In this document: positions 26,411 through 34,095 of the stretch, piece after piece
Layout: every line of letters starts with the position of its first letter
Numbering within the stretch: the stretch's first letter is position 1
Assembly (NCBI RefSeq): GCF_028622115.1
Contig: NZ_CP097263.1
Span: 9,001,501 to 9,065,500 of the forward strand
Origin: Kutzneria chonburiensis
GTDB taxonomy: Bacteria > Actinomycetota > Actinomycetes > Mycobacteriales > Pseudonocardiaceae
Reading direction: 5' to 3'
Length of the DNA stretch: 64,000 nucleotides
Translations under genes and position numbers: made by a program
The notes under the pieces: model-generated
The model's database searches: none
Seen by the model: the letters and a program-made list of their open reading frames with translations, nothing else
Told to the model about the DNA's origin: nothing

Positions 26411-28008
26411 CCGGGAATCCTTTGCTCGCGCCGGTTCTCGATCAGGTGCTCGGTGTTGCGCAGGGCGAGCGAGACGATCGTGCTCGTCGGGTTCACCGCG
26501 CCGGAGGTGACGAACACGCTGCCGTCGGCAATGTACAGGTTGGGCACGTCGTGCGCGCGACCCCAACCGTCCACAACGGACGTTGCCGGGTCGTCGCCCA
26601 TCCGGGCCGTGCCCAGCAGATGCCAGCCGGAGAAGCGCATCAGCGACTCGACGGCCGTGCGCCGTGCGCCGGCCTCGGCGAAGGACTGCTGGGCCCGTTC
26701 GATGTTGAAGTCCAGCAGCCGCCGGGAGTTCTCGCCGACGCGGTAGGTCACCTTCGGTGCCGGGATGCCCGACGAGTCGGTCAGGCTGTCGTCGATCTCC
26801 ACCCGGTTGGCCTCGTCCGGCAGGTCCTCGCCGAAGATGCACCAGCTCAGCGAGTGCCCGAGATGTCCGCGCACGTGAGCGTGATGATCCTTGCCCCACA
26901 CGGAGTTTCCCGCGCGGGAGGGCAGTGCCGCGTTGAGCGGACCGCCGGTCGGGGCCAGGCTCCACTTGGCGCCGCGCACGAAATCCCGGTCGGGATCGGT
27001 CTCGTAGTACTCGTAGCTGACGATCTTCGCGCCGACGTGGCCGCCGGCGTCGACCGGCTCGTCGAAGTAGCCGGTGACGTTGGCGAACGGGTGCACCATC
27101 AGGCGTTTGCCGACCAGACCGCTGGAATTGGCCAGCCCGTCGGGGAAACGCGGCGACGCGGAGTTGAGCAGGATCCGCGCCGTGCCGACGGAATTCGCCG
27201 CCAGGACAACGACATCGGCCTTGATGACGTGCCAGCGTCCTTCGGTGTCAACGTATTCGGCACCGATGGCCAGGCCCCTGGCGTCGGTCAGGATGCGGGA
27301 GACGCGAGCGCCGGTGATCAGCCGCGCGCCGGCCTTGATCGCGTTCGGCCAGTGCGTGACGTCCGTCGACGCCTTCGCGCCCTCCGGGCAGCCCTGCATG
27401 CAGGAACCGTAGTGCGCACAGGCGTTTCGGCCCTGATAGGGGCGGGACAGCACGGCGTTGGGGGCCGGCCACCAGTGCCACTTGAGCCGGTCGTGCGCGC
27501 GGGCCATGCGCAGCGCCCCGTCGCCGATCGGCAGCGGTGGCAACGGAAACTCCGCGCCCGGCGGCAGCGCGGTGTCGCCGGCCAGGCCCGAGACGCCGAA
27601 GGCGCGATCGGTGCGTTCGTAGAACGGCTGGAGGTCGCGATAGCTGAGCGGCCAGTCGTCGCCGACGCCGTCCAGTGAGCGGGTGCGGAAGTCCGAGGGC
27701 AGCAGGCGCGGCCAGTCCGCCGCGTAGAGCACCATGCTGCCGCCGACGCCGTTGTACATCAGGGTGGCGATGTCCGAGCCGGTCTCGTTGACCGGGTAGT
27801 CCTCGGGCTTGCCGCGCAGCGTCGGGTTGCCGCCCCAGCCGCCGCGCGCCTCCAGTTCGTAGGTCGGCCGCAGCGCCGGGAAGTCGGTTCGATCGGGCCA
27901 GTGTCCCTGCTCCAGACAGACCACGTCGAAGCCGGCATCGGCCAGCGCGCCGGTGACCACGCCGCCGGACGCCCCGGCCCCCACCACAAGCACATCCGCG
28001 TGTTCCAC
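26407..28008 (-). CDS. GMC-family FAD-dependent oxidoreductase (sugar/alcohol dehydrogenase type)
   Basis: The 533-residue flavoprotein has FAD-binding VVGAGASGGVVTGALADAG at the N-terminus, the Cys-rich NACAHYGSCMQGCPEGAKAS typical of the sorbitol/gluconate dehydrogenase branch, VVVLAANSVGTARILLNS, and the C-terminal GMC signature with catalytic His in SGWHLLGTARMGDDP and Asn in SGAVNPTSTI. The GTG at 28008 has GGTGGGGGG upstream. It leads the operon with the small subunit and aldehyde dehydrogenase. A perfect LacI-type operator lies 18 bases before the start, indicating repression by a sugar-responsive regulator not in this window. Confidence 0.9.
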   Translation of the reverse strand: MEHADVLVVGAGASGGVVTGALADAGFDVVCLEQGHWPDRTDFPALRPTYELEARGGWGGNPTLRGKPEDYPVNETGSDIATLMYNGVGGSMVLYAADWPRLLPSDFRTRSLDGVGDDWPLSYRDLQPFYERTDRAFGVSGLAGDTALPPGAEFPLPPLPIGDGALRMARAHDRLKWHWWPAPNAVLSRPYQGRNACAHYGSCMQGCPEGAKASTDVTHWPNAIKAGARLITGARVSRILTDARGLAIGAEYVDTEGRWHVIKADVVVLAANSVGTARILLNSASPRFPDGLANSSGLVGKRLMVHPFANVTGYFDEPVDAGGHVGAKIVSYEYYETDPDRDFVRGAKWSLAPTGGPLNAALPSRAGNSVWGKDHHAHVRGHLGHSLSWCIFGEDLPDEANRVEIDDSLTDSSGIPAPKVTYRVGENSRRLLDFNIERAQQSFAEAGARRTAVESLMRFSGWHLLGTARMGDDPATSVVDGWGRAHDVPNLYIADGSVFVTSGAVNPTSTIVSLALRNTEHLIENRREQRIPG

Positions 28009-28025
28009 GATCCCCCCACCTGCAT

Positions 28026-28041
28026 GGGAAAGCGCTTTCCC
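28026..28041. promoter_or_regulatory. LacI-family operator of the GMC/ALDH operon
   Basis: GGGAAAGCGCTTTCCC is a perfect 16-bp palindrome with the central CG of LacI/GalR operators. It starts 18 bases upstream of the GMC start. Confidence 0.82.
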
Positions 28042-28125
28042 TGCAACCTATCCCGCCGTCGGAGCGACGGCAAGGTGTGCACCCCAGGCTATCGCCGACC
28101 AAGGTTCCCGAACGCGCAGTCTTCA

Positions 28126-28243
28126 CCCCCGCGAGTCCCGCTCTCCGACAGGGTGAGTTGCGGTTTCGGGCAGAACCGAGCTCGGAGTCTCGGTTCTGCC
28201 CGAAACCGTATTTCGGTGTGCCGGAGAGCGGGACTCGCGGGGG
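28126..28243. repeat. 118-bp nested perfect palindrome
   Basis: Outer arms of 22 bp (28126-28147 and 28222-28243) are exact complements. Inner arms of 20 bp (28161-28180 and 28189-28208) are also exact, with an 8-base loop. A symmetric 13/13-base internal gap separates the two stems. It lies between divergent genes, where a terminator is not expected. Confidence 0.92.
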
Positions 28244-28287
28244 TTGACGTGGGTGGGGTGCGCTCCTACGCTGGCGAAGCCGCCGCG

Positions 28288-28303
28288 ATGTAAACGTTTA
28301 CAT
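28288..28303. promoter_or_regulatory. Second LacI-family operator, before the GH28-like gene
   Basis: ATGTAAACGTTTACAT is a perfect 16-bp palindrome with a central CG, 22 bases before the GTG at 28326. Its half-site differs from that at 28026, so a different LacI-type repressor is likely. Confidence 0.82.
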
Positions 28304-28325
28304 TCCTCGTCCCTGGGAGGACAGC

Positions 28326-29816
28326 GTGCGCTACGCAGCGTTGCGGAGGTCGGCCCTGCTGCCGATGGTCGCGGTGGCCGGCATCGTCGTGTTCTGCGCC
28401 GGAGGCGCCGCGGCGGCCACGGTCCAGCCGCACGCGAGCACCTACAACGTCAAGGACTACGGCGCGAAGGCGGACGGCAGGAGCAATGCCGCGCCGGCGA
28501 TCGACAAGGCGATCAGCGCGGCCAACGCGGCCGGCGGTGGCACGGTGGAGTTCCCGGCCGGCGGCTACCTGTCGGCGGGCACGGTGCACCTGAAGAGCAA
28601 CGTGACCATCCAGCTGGACGCGGGCTCGACGATCACGGGCTCGGCCGACGGCTACGACAAGCCGGAGTCCAACCCCAACGACAAGTACCAGGACTACGGC
28701 CACAGCCACTTCCACAACGCGATGTTCTACGGCGACGGCGTCGACCACGTGAGCTTCACCGGCTCCGGCACCATCGACGGCGGCGGCCACCTGATCACCG
28801 GCAACCCGAAGTCGGGCCAGGCGGACAAGATCCTCTCGATCACCCGCTGCACCAACCTCACCCTCTCGGGCATCACCCTCAAGCGCGGCGGGCACTTCGC
28901 GGCGCTGATCAACGGGTGCGACCACGTGGTGTCGGACCACCTGACGATCTCCACGGCGGGCGACCGCGACGGCTGGAACATCATCAGCACCACCAACGTG
29001 ACGATCACCAACATCAACGACGCGGCCAATGACGACGCGCTGGTGTTCAAGAGCGACTGGGCGCTGGGCAAGACGCTGCCCAACGGGCACGTCACGGTCA
29101 CCAACGCCAACCTGTCGGCCGGCTGCTGCAACGCGCTGATGTTCGGTTCCGAGACGTGCGGCGACTTCACCGACTACCAGTTCTCGCACATCAAGATCAC
29201 CGGCGCCGGCAAGTCGGGGCTGGGCCTGGTGTCCATGGACGGCGCGCACATCAGCAACGTGCACTACGACGACATCACCATGTCCAACACCCAGTCGCCG
29301 ATCATGCAGAAGATCGGCACCCGCAAGCGCTGCGGCGGCAGCCCCGGCGTCGGCAGCATCAGCGACATCCACTACAGCAACATCACCGGCACCAAGGCCG
29401 GCAAGTTCAGCCCGACGCTGTGGGGCGAGTCCGGGCACGCGATCAGCAACATCACCTTCGACAACGTGCACCTGGACCTGCCCGGCGGCAGCGGCGCGGT
29501 GTCGAGCGGGGTGCCGAGCAACAGCGGCACCGACTACAACCCCAACAGCATCGGCACCCGGCCGGCGTACGGCTTCTACCTGCACAACGTCGCCGGCATC
29601 ACCTTCCACAACAGCGGCTTCACGCTCGACAAGTCCGACGCGCGGCCGGCGATCATTGCCAACGCCGCCAGCGGACTGACCCTGGACAACGTGACGGCCG
29701 AGGCCGGCAAGGCGAGCTACGACCTCGGACTCCAGCAGGTGTCCGGCTACTGCCTGTCGGGCGGCACCAAGCTCCGCGTCAACAACTCGGGTTCTACCGA
29801 AAAGTGCGCCAGCTGA
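28326..29816 (+). CDS. Secreted GH28-like (polygalacturonase-type) beta-helix enzyme
   Basis: The 496-residue protein has a signal peptide (MVAVAGIVVFCAGGAAAA) and a right-handed beta-helix starting with YNVKDYGAKADGRSNAAPAI, the Pectate_lyase_3/GH28 opening. GH28-type elements include GDRDGWNIIS, NDDALVFKSDW in place of the usual GDDAIAIKS, and ALMFGSETCGDF in place of a GHG motif. The fold is clear, but two canonical acid residues are altered or shifted, so pectin hydrolysis is not assured. The GTG at 28326 follows GGGAGGA. Its LacI operator suggests induction by a plant polysaccharide breakdown product. Confidence 0.85.
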   Translation: MRYAALRRSALLPMVAVAGIVVFCAGGAAAATVQPHASTYNVKDYGAKADGRSNAAPAIDKAISAANAAGGGTVEFPAGGYLSAGTVHLKSNVTIQLDAGSTITGSADGYDKPESNPNDKYQDYGHSHFHNAMFYGDGVDHVSFTGSGTIDGGGHLITGNPKSGQADKILSITRCTNLTLSGITLKRGGHFAALINGCDHVVSDHLTISTAGDRDGWNIISTTNVTITNINDAANDDALVFKSDWALGKTLPNGHVTVTNANLSAGCCNALMFGSETCGDFTDYQFSHIKITGAGKSGLGLVSMDGAHISNVHYDDITMSNTQSPIMQKIGTRKRCGGSPGVGSISDIHYSNITGTKAGKFSPTLWGESGHAISNITFDNVHLDLPGGSGAVSSGVPSNSGTDYNPNSIGTRPAYGFYLHNVAGITFHNSGFTLDKSDARPAIIANAASGLTLDNVTAEAGKASYDLGLQQVSGYCLSGGTKLRVNNSGSTEKCAS

Positions 29817-29832
29817 TCCATTTATTGCACGC

Positions 29833-29879
29833 GGCAAGGCGGCGTTGCGCGCATTCGATGCGGGCAACGCCGCCTTGCC
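29833..29879. terminator. Long hairpin terminator between convergent genes
   Basis: A perfect 16-bp stem (29833-29848 with 29864-29879) is capped by a second CGCAT/ATGCG stem with a TCG loop. It follows the GH28-like gene and precedes the convergent F420 enzyme gene. Confidence 0.82.
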
Positions 29880-29971
29880 GGCTATTCACGGCCAAACGGT
29901 TTAGATATGTGAACAATGGTGAAGATGAACGCAAGGCGAACTGCGGTTGAAGCGTGGGGTATTGGCGCTGG

Positions 29972-30412
29972 TCAGAGGCGGAAGACCGGGAAACCGGGGG
30001 CGATGGCCAGCAGCTCCTCGTCGGTCGAGGTGTGGTCGATGTTCTCGAAGAAGGCGCCGACCTCGAACTTCCAGCGCTTGATGTAGGCGCGCAGCACGGG
30101 CGGCTTGTCGGCGTCGGCCAGCTCGGTGGGCGTGATGGTCTCGACGCGACGGCCGAGGCGCAGCTCGCCGGCGCCGGCGGCCCGCATGTTGCGGACCCAC
30201 TGGGTGTGGCCGCGCGGGGCGACCAGGTAGCGGACGCCGTCGACGGTCAGCAGGTTGACCGGGTTGGTCCGCCACTCCCCGGACTTGCGGCCACGCACGG
30301 CCAGCACCCGGCTGCCCCACACCGAGAAGCCCATGCGGGTGAGGAGGGAGACGACCTCGTTGAACGCGTTGGTCGAGCGCTTGGGCTTGATGTAGCGGGT
30401 CATGGTGGTCAT
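29972..30412 (-). CDS. F420-dependent nitroreductase-like (DDN family) oxidoreductase
   Basis: The 146-residue protein shows the deazaflavin-dependent nitroreductase pattern: SRVLAVRGRKSGEWRTNPVN, where the GRKSG-x-x-R-x-x-P motif contacts F420, followed by LVAPRGHTQWVRNMRAAG and LRLGRRVETITPTEL. The fold is a split beta-barrel. Substrates in the family are quinones or xenobiotics; the natural one here is unknown. It diverges from the TetR gene with two inverted-repeat operators between, and is probably repressed by it. Confidence 0.9.
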   Translation of the reverse strand: MTTMTRYIKPKRSTNAFNEVVSLLTRMGFSVWGSRVLAVRGRKSGEWRTNPVNLLTVDGVRYLVAPRGHTQWVRNMRAAGAGELRLGRRVETITPTELADADKPPVLRAYIKRWKFEVGAFFENIDHTSTDEELLAIAPGFPVFRL

Positions 30413-30429
30413 CTGCCTTCTCCGATTCG

Positions 30430-30442
30430 AGAGCGGTGCTCT
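30430..30442. promoter_or_regulatory. TetR operator, proximal to the F420 enzyme
   Basis: AGAGCGGTGCTCT is a 13-bp dyad with one mismatch to the perfect copy at 30482, 18 bases upstream of the DDN-type start. Confidence 0.7.
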
Positions 30443-30481
30443 GTGTTGAGAACAGTGAACACGGAGCGGGCGTCCAAGTCA

Positions 30482-30494
30482 AGAGCAGTGCTCT
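30482..30494. promoter_or_regulatory. TetR operator, proximal to the regulator gene
   Basis: AGAGCAGTGCTCT is a perfect 13-bp dyad 35 bases before the tetR start. A half-site CACTGCTCT follows at 30504, next to the predicted -10 box. Confidence 0.75.
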
Positions 30495-30528
30495 CACATG
30501 GGGTCACTGCTCTGGTAAGCTGCGCAGC

Positions 30529-31230
30529 GTGAACGCAGCGAAGACGGCGCGTGATCGCGCGAGGGCGGAGCTGACGGCGGAGATCAAGGACGAGGCCCGC
30601 CGGCAGCTGGTGACGGCCGGGGCGGACAGCCTGTCGCTGCGGGCGGTGGCCCGCGAGCTCGGCATGGTCAGTTCGGCCATCTACCGCTACTTCCCGAGCC
30701 GGGAAGAGCTGCTCACCGCCTTGATAATCGACGCATATCGAGCGCTCGGCGAAGCGGCGACCGCGGCTGACCAGCGGCTTCCCGACAAGGACCTGCGCGG
30801 GCGGTGGCAGGCGGTGTGCCATTCGGTGCGTGACTGGGCCCGGGCCAACCGGCACGAATACGCCCTGATCTACGGATCGCCGGTGCCGGGCTACAAGGCC
30901 CCGGAGGCGACGATCGTCGAGGCCCAGAAGGTGCCGCTGATCATGGTGCGGGTGCTCAGGGCGGCCTGGGCCGAAGGCACGCTGCGCCCGACCCGCGACT
31001 CCGGCGTGCTCTCCGACGGCCTGGCCGAGCAGTGCCGGGCGCTGGCCGAGGTGATCGCGCCGGAACTGCCGCCGGAGGTGCTGGCCCGGGCCATCGTGGC
31101 CTGGACACAGCTGTTCGGGATGATCAGTTTCGAGCTGTTCGGCCAGCTCGTGGGCAGTGTCGACCCCTCGGACGAGTTCTTCGCGTACGCCGTGGACGTG
31201 CTGGCCGACCTGGTCGGCATGCCGTCATGA
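30529..31230 (+). CDS. TetR-family repressor with WHG-type C-terminal domain
   Basis: The 233-residue protein has the TetR helix-turn-helix at residues about 10-60: ADSLSLRAVARELGMVSSAI YRYFPSREELL. The C-terminal ligand domain resembles the WHG group (WARANRHEYALIYGSPVPGY). TAAGCT at 30516-30521 ends 7 bases before the GTG, so the mRNA is probably leaderless. Frames extending upstream to 30436 cross both operators and are not coding. It overlaps the PPOX-type gene by ATGA. It most likely represses itself, that gene and the divergent F420 enzyme. Confidence 0.9.
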   Translation: MNAAKTARDRARAELTAEIKDEARRQLVTAGADSLSLRAVARELGMVSSAIYRYFPSREELLTALIIDAYRALGEAATAADQRLPDKDLRGRWQAVCHSVRDWARANRHEYALIYGSPVPGYKAPEATIVEAQKVPLIMVRVLRAAWAEGTLRPTRDSGVLSDGLAEQCRALAEVIAPELPPEVLARAIVAWTQLFGMISFELFGQLVGSVDPSDEFFAYAVDVLADLVGMPS

Positions 31231-31619
31231 GCCTGGCCCGCTTCGCGCAGGCCCGGGTCGCGCGCCTGGCCACGGCCGACCGGGAAGGCCGGCCGCACCT
31301 GGTGCCGGTGACCTTCGCCGTGCACGAGGACGTGGTGGTGATAGCGGTCGACCACAAGCCCAAGACCACCACCAACCTGCGGCGGCTCCGCAATATCGCG
31401 GAGAACGAGCAGGTCAGCCTGCTTGTCGATCATTACGACGAGGACTGGCGGCAGCTGTGGTGGGTCCGCGTCGACGGCATCGCGCGAATCCTGTCCGGCG
31501 ATGGGCAAATCGAGCCGATCGGGTGGCTGCGGGCGAAGTACGAGCAGTACCGCGACCGCCCGCCGCAGGGCCCGGTGATCGAGATCAGGGTGCGCAAGGT
31601 CGTGGACTGGCACGGCTGA
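31227..31619 (+). CDS. PPOX-class F420-dependent oxidoreductase (TIGR03668-like)
   Basis: The 130-residue protein is a pyridoxamine-5'-phosphate-oxidase-like split barrel. It begins RFAQARVARLATADREGRPH LVPVTFAV, then AVDHKPKTTTNLRRLRNIAE, which binds the F420 phosphate, then VSLLVDHYDEDWRQLWWVRV. The family reduces substrates with F420H2. It is translationally coupled to the TetR gene upstream, making two F420-type enzymes under one regulator. Confidence 0.9.
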   Translation: MSLARFAQARVARLATADREGRPHLVPVTFAVHEDVVVIAVDHKPKTTTNLRRLRNIAENEQVSLLVDHYDEDWRQLWWVRVDGIARILSGDGQIEPIGWLRAKYEQYRDRPPQGPVIEIRVRKVVDWHG

Positions 31620-31735
31620 AGCCCATTCCCGGCCTATTTGTGACAAGCGCCACTGACGTCGGGGATATGTGACGCGGTACCCGCCGAACGGCGGTTATCG
31701 GGGCTGTCGCGCATTGCGAAACGCGTTGCGTGTAC

Positions 31736-31752
31736 GTCGAACGGCGTTCGAC
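31736..31752. promoter_or_regulatory. Inverted repeat in the LuxR leader
   Basis: GTCGAAC and GTTCGAC flank GGC exactly (7+3+7), 230 bases before the LuxR start. Candidate operator; no binding protein is known. Confidence 0.5.
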
Positions 31753-31894
31753 AAGTGGACCCACGGGGCCGCCACCAGCGCCCATGCTTCGGTGAAGATC
31801 ATCAAGGGTGTCCGGGAATGCGTGCCGATGTGGCACTGGACCGGCGGATTCGGTCGAAGTCGCCGGGTCTGGCCCGATCCCGCTCCAGCCGTCT

Positions 31895-31914
31895 CGACGT
31901 CTCTATAGACGTCG
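31895..31914. promoter_or_regulatory. Inverted repeat close to the LuxR start
   Basis: An 8-bp arm CGACGTCT pairs with AGACGTCG across CTAT, 70 bases before the start codon. It could be an operator or an mRNA hairpin. Confidence 0.5.
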
Positions 31915-31984
31915 CTGTGAACAACTTCTGGAGACGGGGGAGTTACCTCTTTCATACCGTGAAGCAAGTCGGTCGGGAGGACCC

Positions 31985-32581
31985 ATGGCGCGGGTGAGGG
32001 TGTTCGTTCAAGCGGGGGATCCGATCTCCGCGGTCGGTCTGGCCAGTTACATCAGGGCGCAGCCGGGCATGTTGGTGGTGCCGAGCCGATTGCCGGCCGA
32101 CGCCGATGTGGCGCTCACGGTCACCGACCGGGTCAACGCCGATTTCATCGGCGCGCTGACCAAGGCCGCGCAGGCGGCGCCGCTGCCCACGGTGGTGGCG
32201 ACCGACAACGTCGACCCCGAGCAGGCGCCGTCGCTGCACCGGTGTCGCGTCGTCGCGCTGCTGCCGCGCTCGGCGGCGACCAGCAGCCGGCTGGCCAGCG
32301 CGGTGCTCGAGGCGGCCGGTGGCGGCGCGGTGCCGAGCCTGGCCGAGCAGGCCGAGAACCTGCGCCGGGAGATCGCCGGGCCGGACGGCGCGATGCTGGC
32401 CCCGCGTGAGCTGACCGTGTTGCAGCTGATGGCCGACGGGCACGACACGCCCGAGATCGCCGACATCATGGCCTGCTCGGACCGGATGGTGAAGAGCATC
32501 ATCCTGAGTGCGACCAAGCGCTTCAACGTGCACAACCGGGTGCACGCCGTGGCCTGCGCGCTGCGCGCCGGCCTCATCTAG
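31985..32581 (+). CDS. LuxR/NarL-type regulator with degenerate receiver domain
   Basis: The 198-residue protein has a C-terminal LuxR helix-turn-helix (LAPRELTVLQLMADGHDTPE IADIMACSDRMVKSIILSATKRF in the NarL arrangement). The N-terminal 110 residues follow a receiver-like alternation (VFVQAGDPISAVGLASYIRA) but lack the acidic pocket and the phospho-acceptor Asp at the expected place; a Thr-rich stretch sits there instead. It is therefore probably not controlled by phosphorylation. GGAGG at 31976-31980 fixes the ATG at 31985. It stands directly before the sugar operon and may control the polysaccharide locus (inference). Confidence 0.83.
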   Translation: MARVRVFVQAGDPISAVGLASYIRAQPGMLVVPSRLPADADVALTVTDRVNADFIGALTKAAQAAPLPTVVATDNVDPEQAPSLHRCRVVALLPRSAATSSRLASAVLEAAGGGAVPSLAEQAENLRREIAGPDGAMLAPRELTVLQLMADGHDTPEIADIMACSDRMVKSIILSATKRFNVHNRVHAVACALRAGLI

Positions 32582-32586
32582 AACAC

Positions 32587-32597
32587 GAGCACTGCTC
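32587..32597. promoter_or_regulatory. Isolated dyad matching the TetR operator core
   Basis: GAGCACTGCTC has the same GAGCA-N-TGCTC core as the two sites around the TetR gene. It lies just after the LuxR stop and 270 bases before the sugar operon. Confidence 0.45.
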
Positions 32598-32868
32598 GAC
32601 TCTCGCGGCGGACGTCGCGCGCGGTCTCCACTCGGTCCCGCCACGCCGAGTGGGGTCCCCGTGTGACGTCCGTTTCGCGTATCCGGACCCCGCACGGGCT
32701 CGTTGGTTCAAACGAAGGTGTCGAAGGGCTACGCCGAACGGGCTAGTGGTTGGCGTGGCGGGATGTTCCCCACTCCCGTGCCCCGGTAACACCGGGTGTG
32801 CGAGCAGCGAATCAGGGTACGGCGACGCCGTCGGCGTCGCGCTCGATTTCTCGCGGGGAGCGTGGCGG

Positions 32869-34095
32869 ATGACGGTCTGTCGGCTGTGTGGCTCGACCAG
32901 CCTGGAGGGCGTGGTCGATCTCGGCGCCACCCCGCCGTGCGAGCGGTTCCTCACCGCGGAGCAGCTCGACGAGCCGGAAGTGACCTACCCGCTGCACCTG
33001 CGGGTGTGCACCCAGTGCTGGCTGGCCCAGATCCCGCCGCTGATCACTCCCGAGGACACCTTCACCGAGTACGCGTACTTCTCGTCCTACTCGACGTCCT
33101 GGGTGGAGCACGCCAGGACCTTCGTGGACGGCGCGGTCGAGCGGCTGGGGCTCAACGCCGACTCCTTCGTGGTCGAGGTGGCCAGCAACGACGGGTATCT
33201 GCTGCAACACGTGGTGTCGCGCTGGATCCGGTGTCTCGGCGTGGAACCCTCGGTGAACGTCGGCCAGGCGGCGCGGGACAAGGGCGTGCCGACGCTGACC
33301 GCCTTCCTCACCCCGGAGTCCGGTGCTCAGGTCCGTGATGAACACGGGCCGGCGAACCTGGTCGTGGCCAACAACGTCTACGCCCACATCCCGGACGTCA
33401 TCGGCTTCACCAAGGGACTGCGCAACCTGGTCGCCGACGACGGCTGGGTGTCCATCGAGGTGCAGCACCTGCTGACCCTGATGGAGCTCAACCAGTACGA
33501 CACCATCTACCACGAGCACTTCCAGTACTACACGGTGGCCTCCGCGCAGCGCGCGCTGGCCAGCGGCGGACTGTCCGTTGTGGACGTCGAGCTGGTGCCG
33601 ACGCACGGCGGCTCGATCCGGCTGTGGGCCCGGCCGACCGAGGTCGCCGGCGAGCCCAGCGCCCGTGTGCACGACGTGCTGGCCCGGGAGAAGGCGGCCG
33701 GTCTGCACGAGTTGTCCGGCTACACCGAATTCGCCGCCCGCGTGGCGAAGGTGCGCCGCGACCTGTTGGCCTTCCTGACCAAGGCCGCCGCCGAGGGCAA
33801 GACGGTCGTCGGCTACGGCGCGCCGGGCAAGGGCAACACGCTGCTCAACCACTGCGGCATCCGGCCCGACCTGCTGGCGTACACGGTGGACCGCAACCCG
33901 TACAAGCACGGGCGGTTCACGCCCGGCACCCGGATCCCGATCCTGCCGCCCGAGCGGATCGCCGAGGACCGCCCGGACTACGTGCTGGTGCTGCCCTGGA
34001 ACCTGCGCGACGAGCTGATCGAGCAGTTGGCCTACGTCCGCGAATGGGGCGGCAGCCTGGTCTTCCCCATCCCCGAACTCGAGGTGAAGTCGTGA
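32869..34095 (+). CDS. NDP-hexose C-methyltransferase (TylCIII/NovU-like)
   Basis: The 408-residue protein has the three parts of sugar C-methyltransferases. An N-terminal zinc domain has two Cys pairs (CRLCGS and CTQCWLAQIPP). The SAM domain has VVEVASNDGYLLQHV and NNVYAHIPDV. The C-terminal part has HYEHF-type YHEHFQYYTV, VPTHGGSIRLWA and VVGYGAPGKGNTLLNHCGI. Such enzymes add a methyl group to C3 of a 4-keto-6-deoxy sugar bound to a nucleotide. It opens the sugar operon and overlaps the next gene by GTGA. No 4,6-dehydratase lies in the window, so the precursor must come from elsewhere. Confidence 0.9.
   Translation: MTVCRLCGSTSLEGVVDLGATPPCERFLTAEQLDEPEVTYPLHLRVCTQCWLAQIPPLITPEDTFTEYAYFSSYSTSWVEHARTFVDGAVERLGLNADSFVVEVASNDGYLLQHVVSRWIRCLGVEPSVNVGQAARDKGVPTLTAFLTPESGAQVRDEHGPANLVVANNVYAHIPDVIGFTKGLRNLVADDGWVSIEVQHLLTLMELNQYDTIYHEHFQYYTVASAQRALASGGLSVVDVELVPTHGGSIRLWARPTEVAGEPSARVHDVLAREKAAGLHELSGYTEFAARVAKVRRDLLAFLTKAAAEGKTVVGYGAPGKGNTLLNHCGIRPDLLAYTVDRNPYKHGRFTPGTRIPILPPERIAEDRPDYVLVLPWNLRDELIEQLAYVREWGGSLVFPIPELEVKS

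Larger units (their letters stand above)
31620..31984. other. Long regulatory leader before the LuxR-type gene
   Basis: 365 bases without a convincing gene. They hold GCCGAACGGC at 31683-31692, a 17-bp inverted repeat GTCGAAC-GGC-GTTCGAC at 31736-31752, and an 8-bp dyad CGACGTCT/AGACGTCG at 31895-31914. The density of dyads suggests multi-input or autoregulation of the next gene. Confidence 0.55.

Noticed and set aside
28126-28243. Ordinary rho-independent terminator
   Set aside because: Both flanking genes point away from it, and there is no U-tract.
30436-30528. Longer N-terminus for the TetR protein
   Set aside because: It crosses both operator dyads and the -10 box; the helix-turn-helix begins soon after the GTG at 30529.
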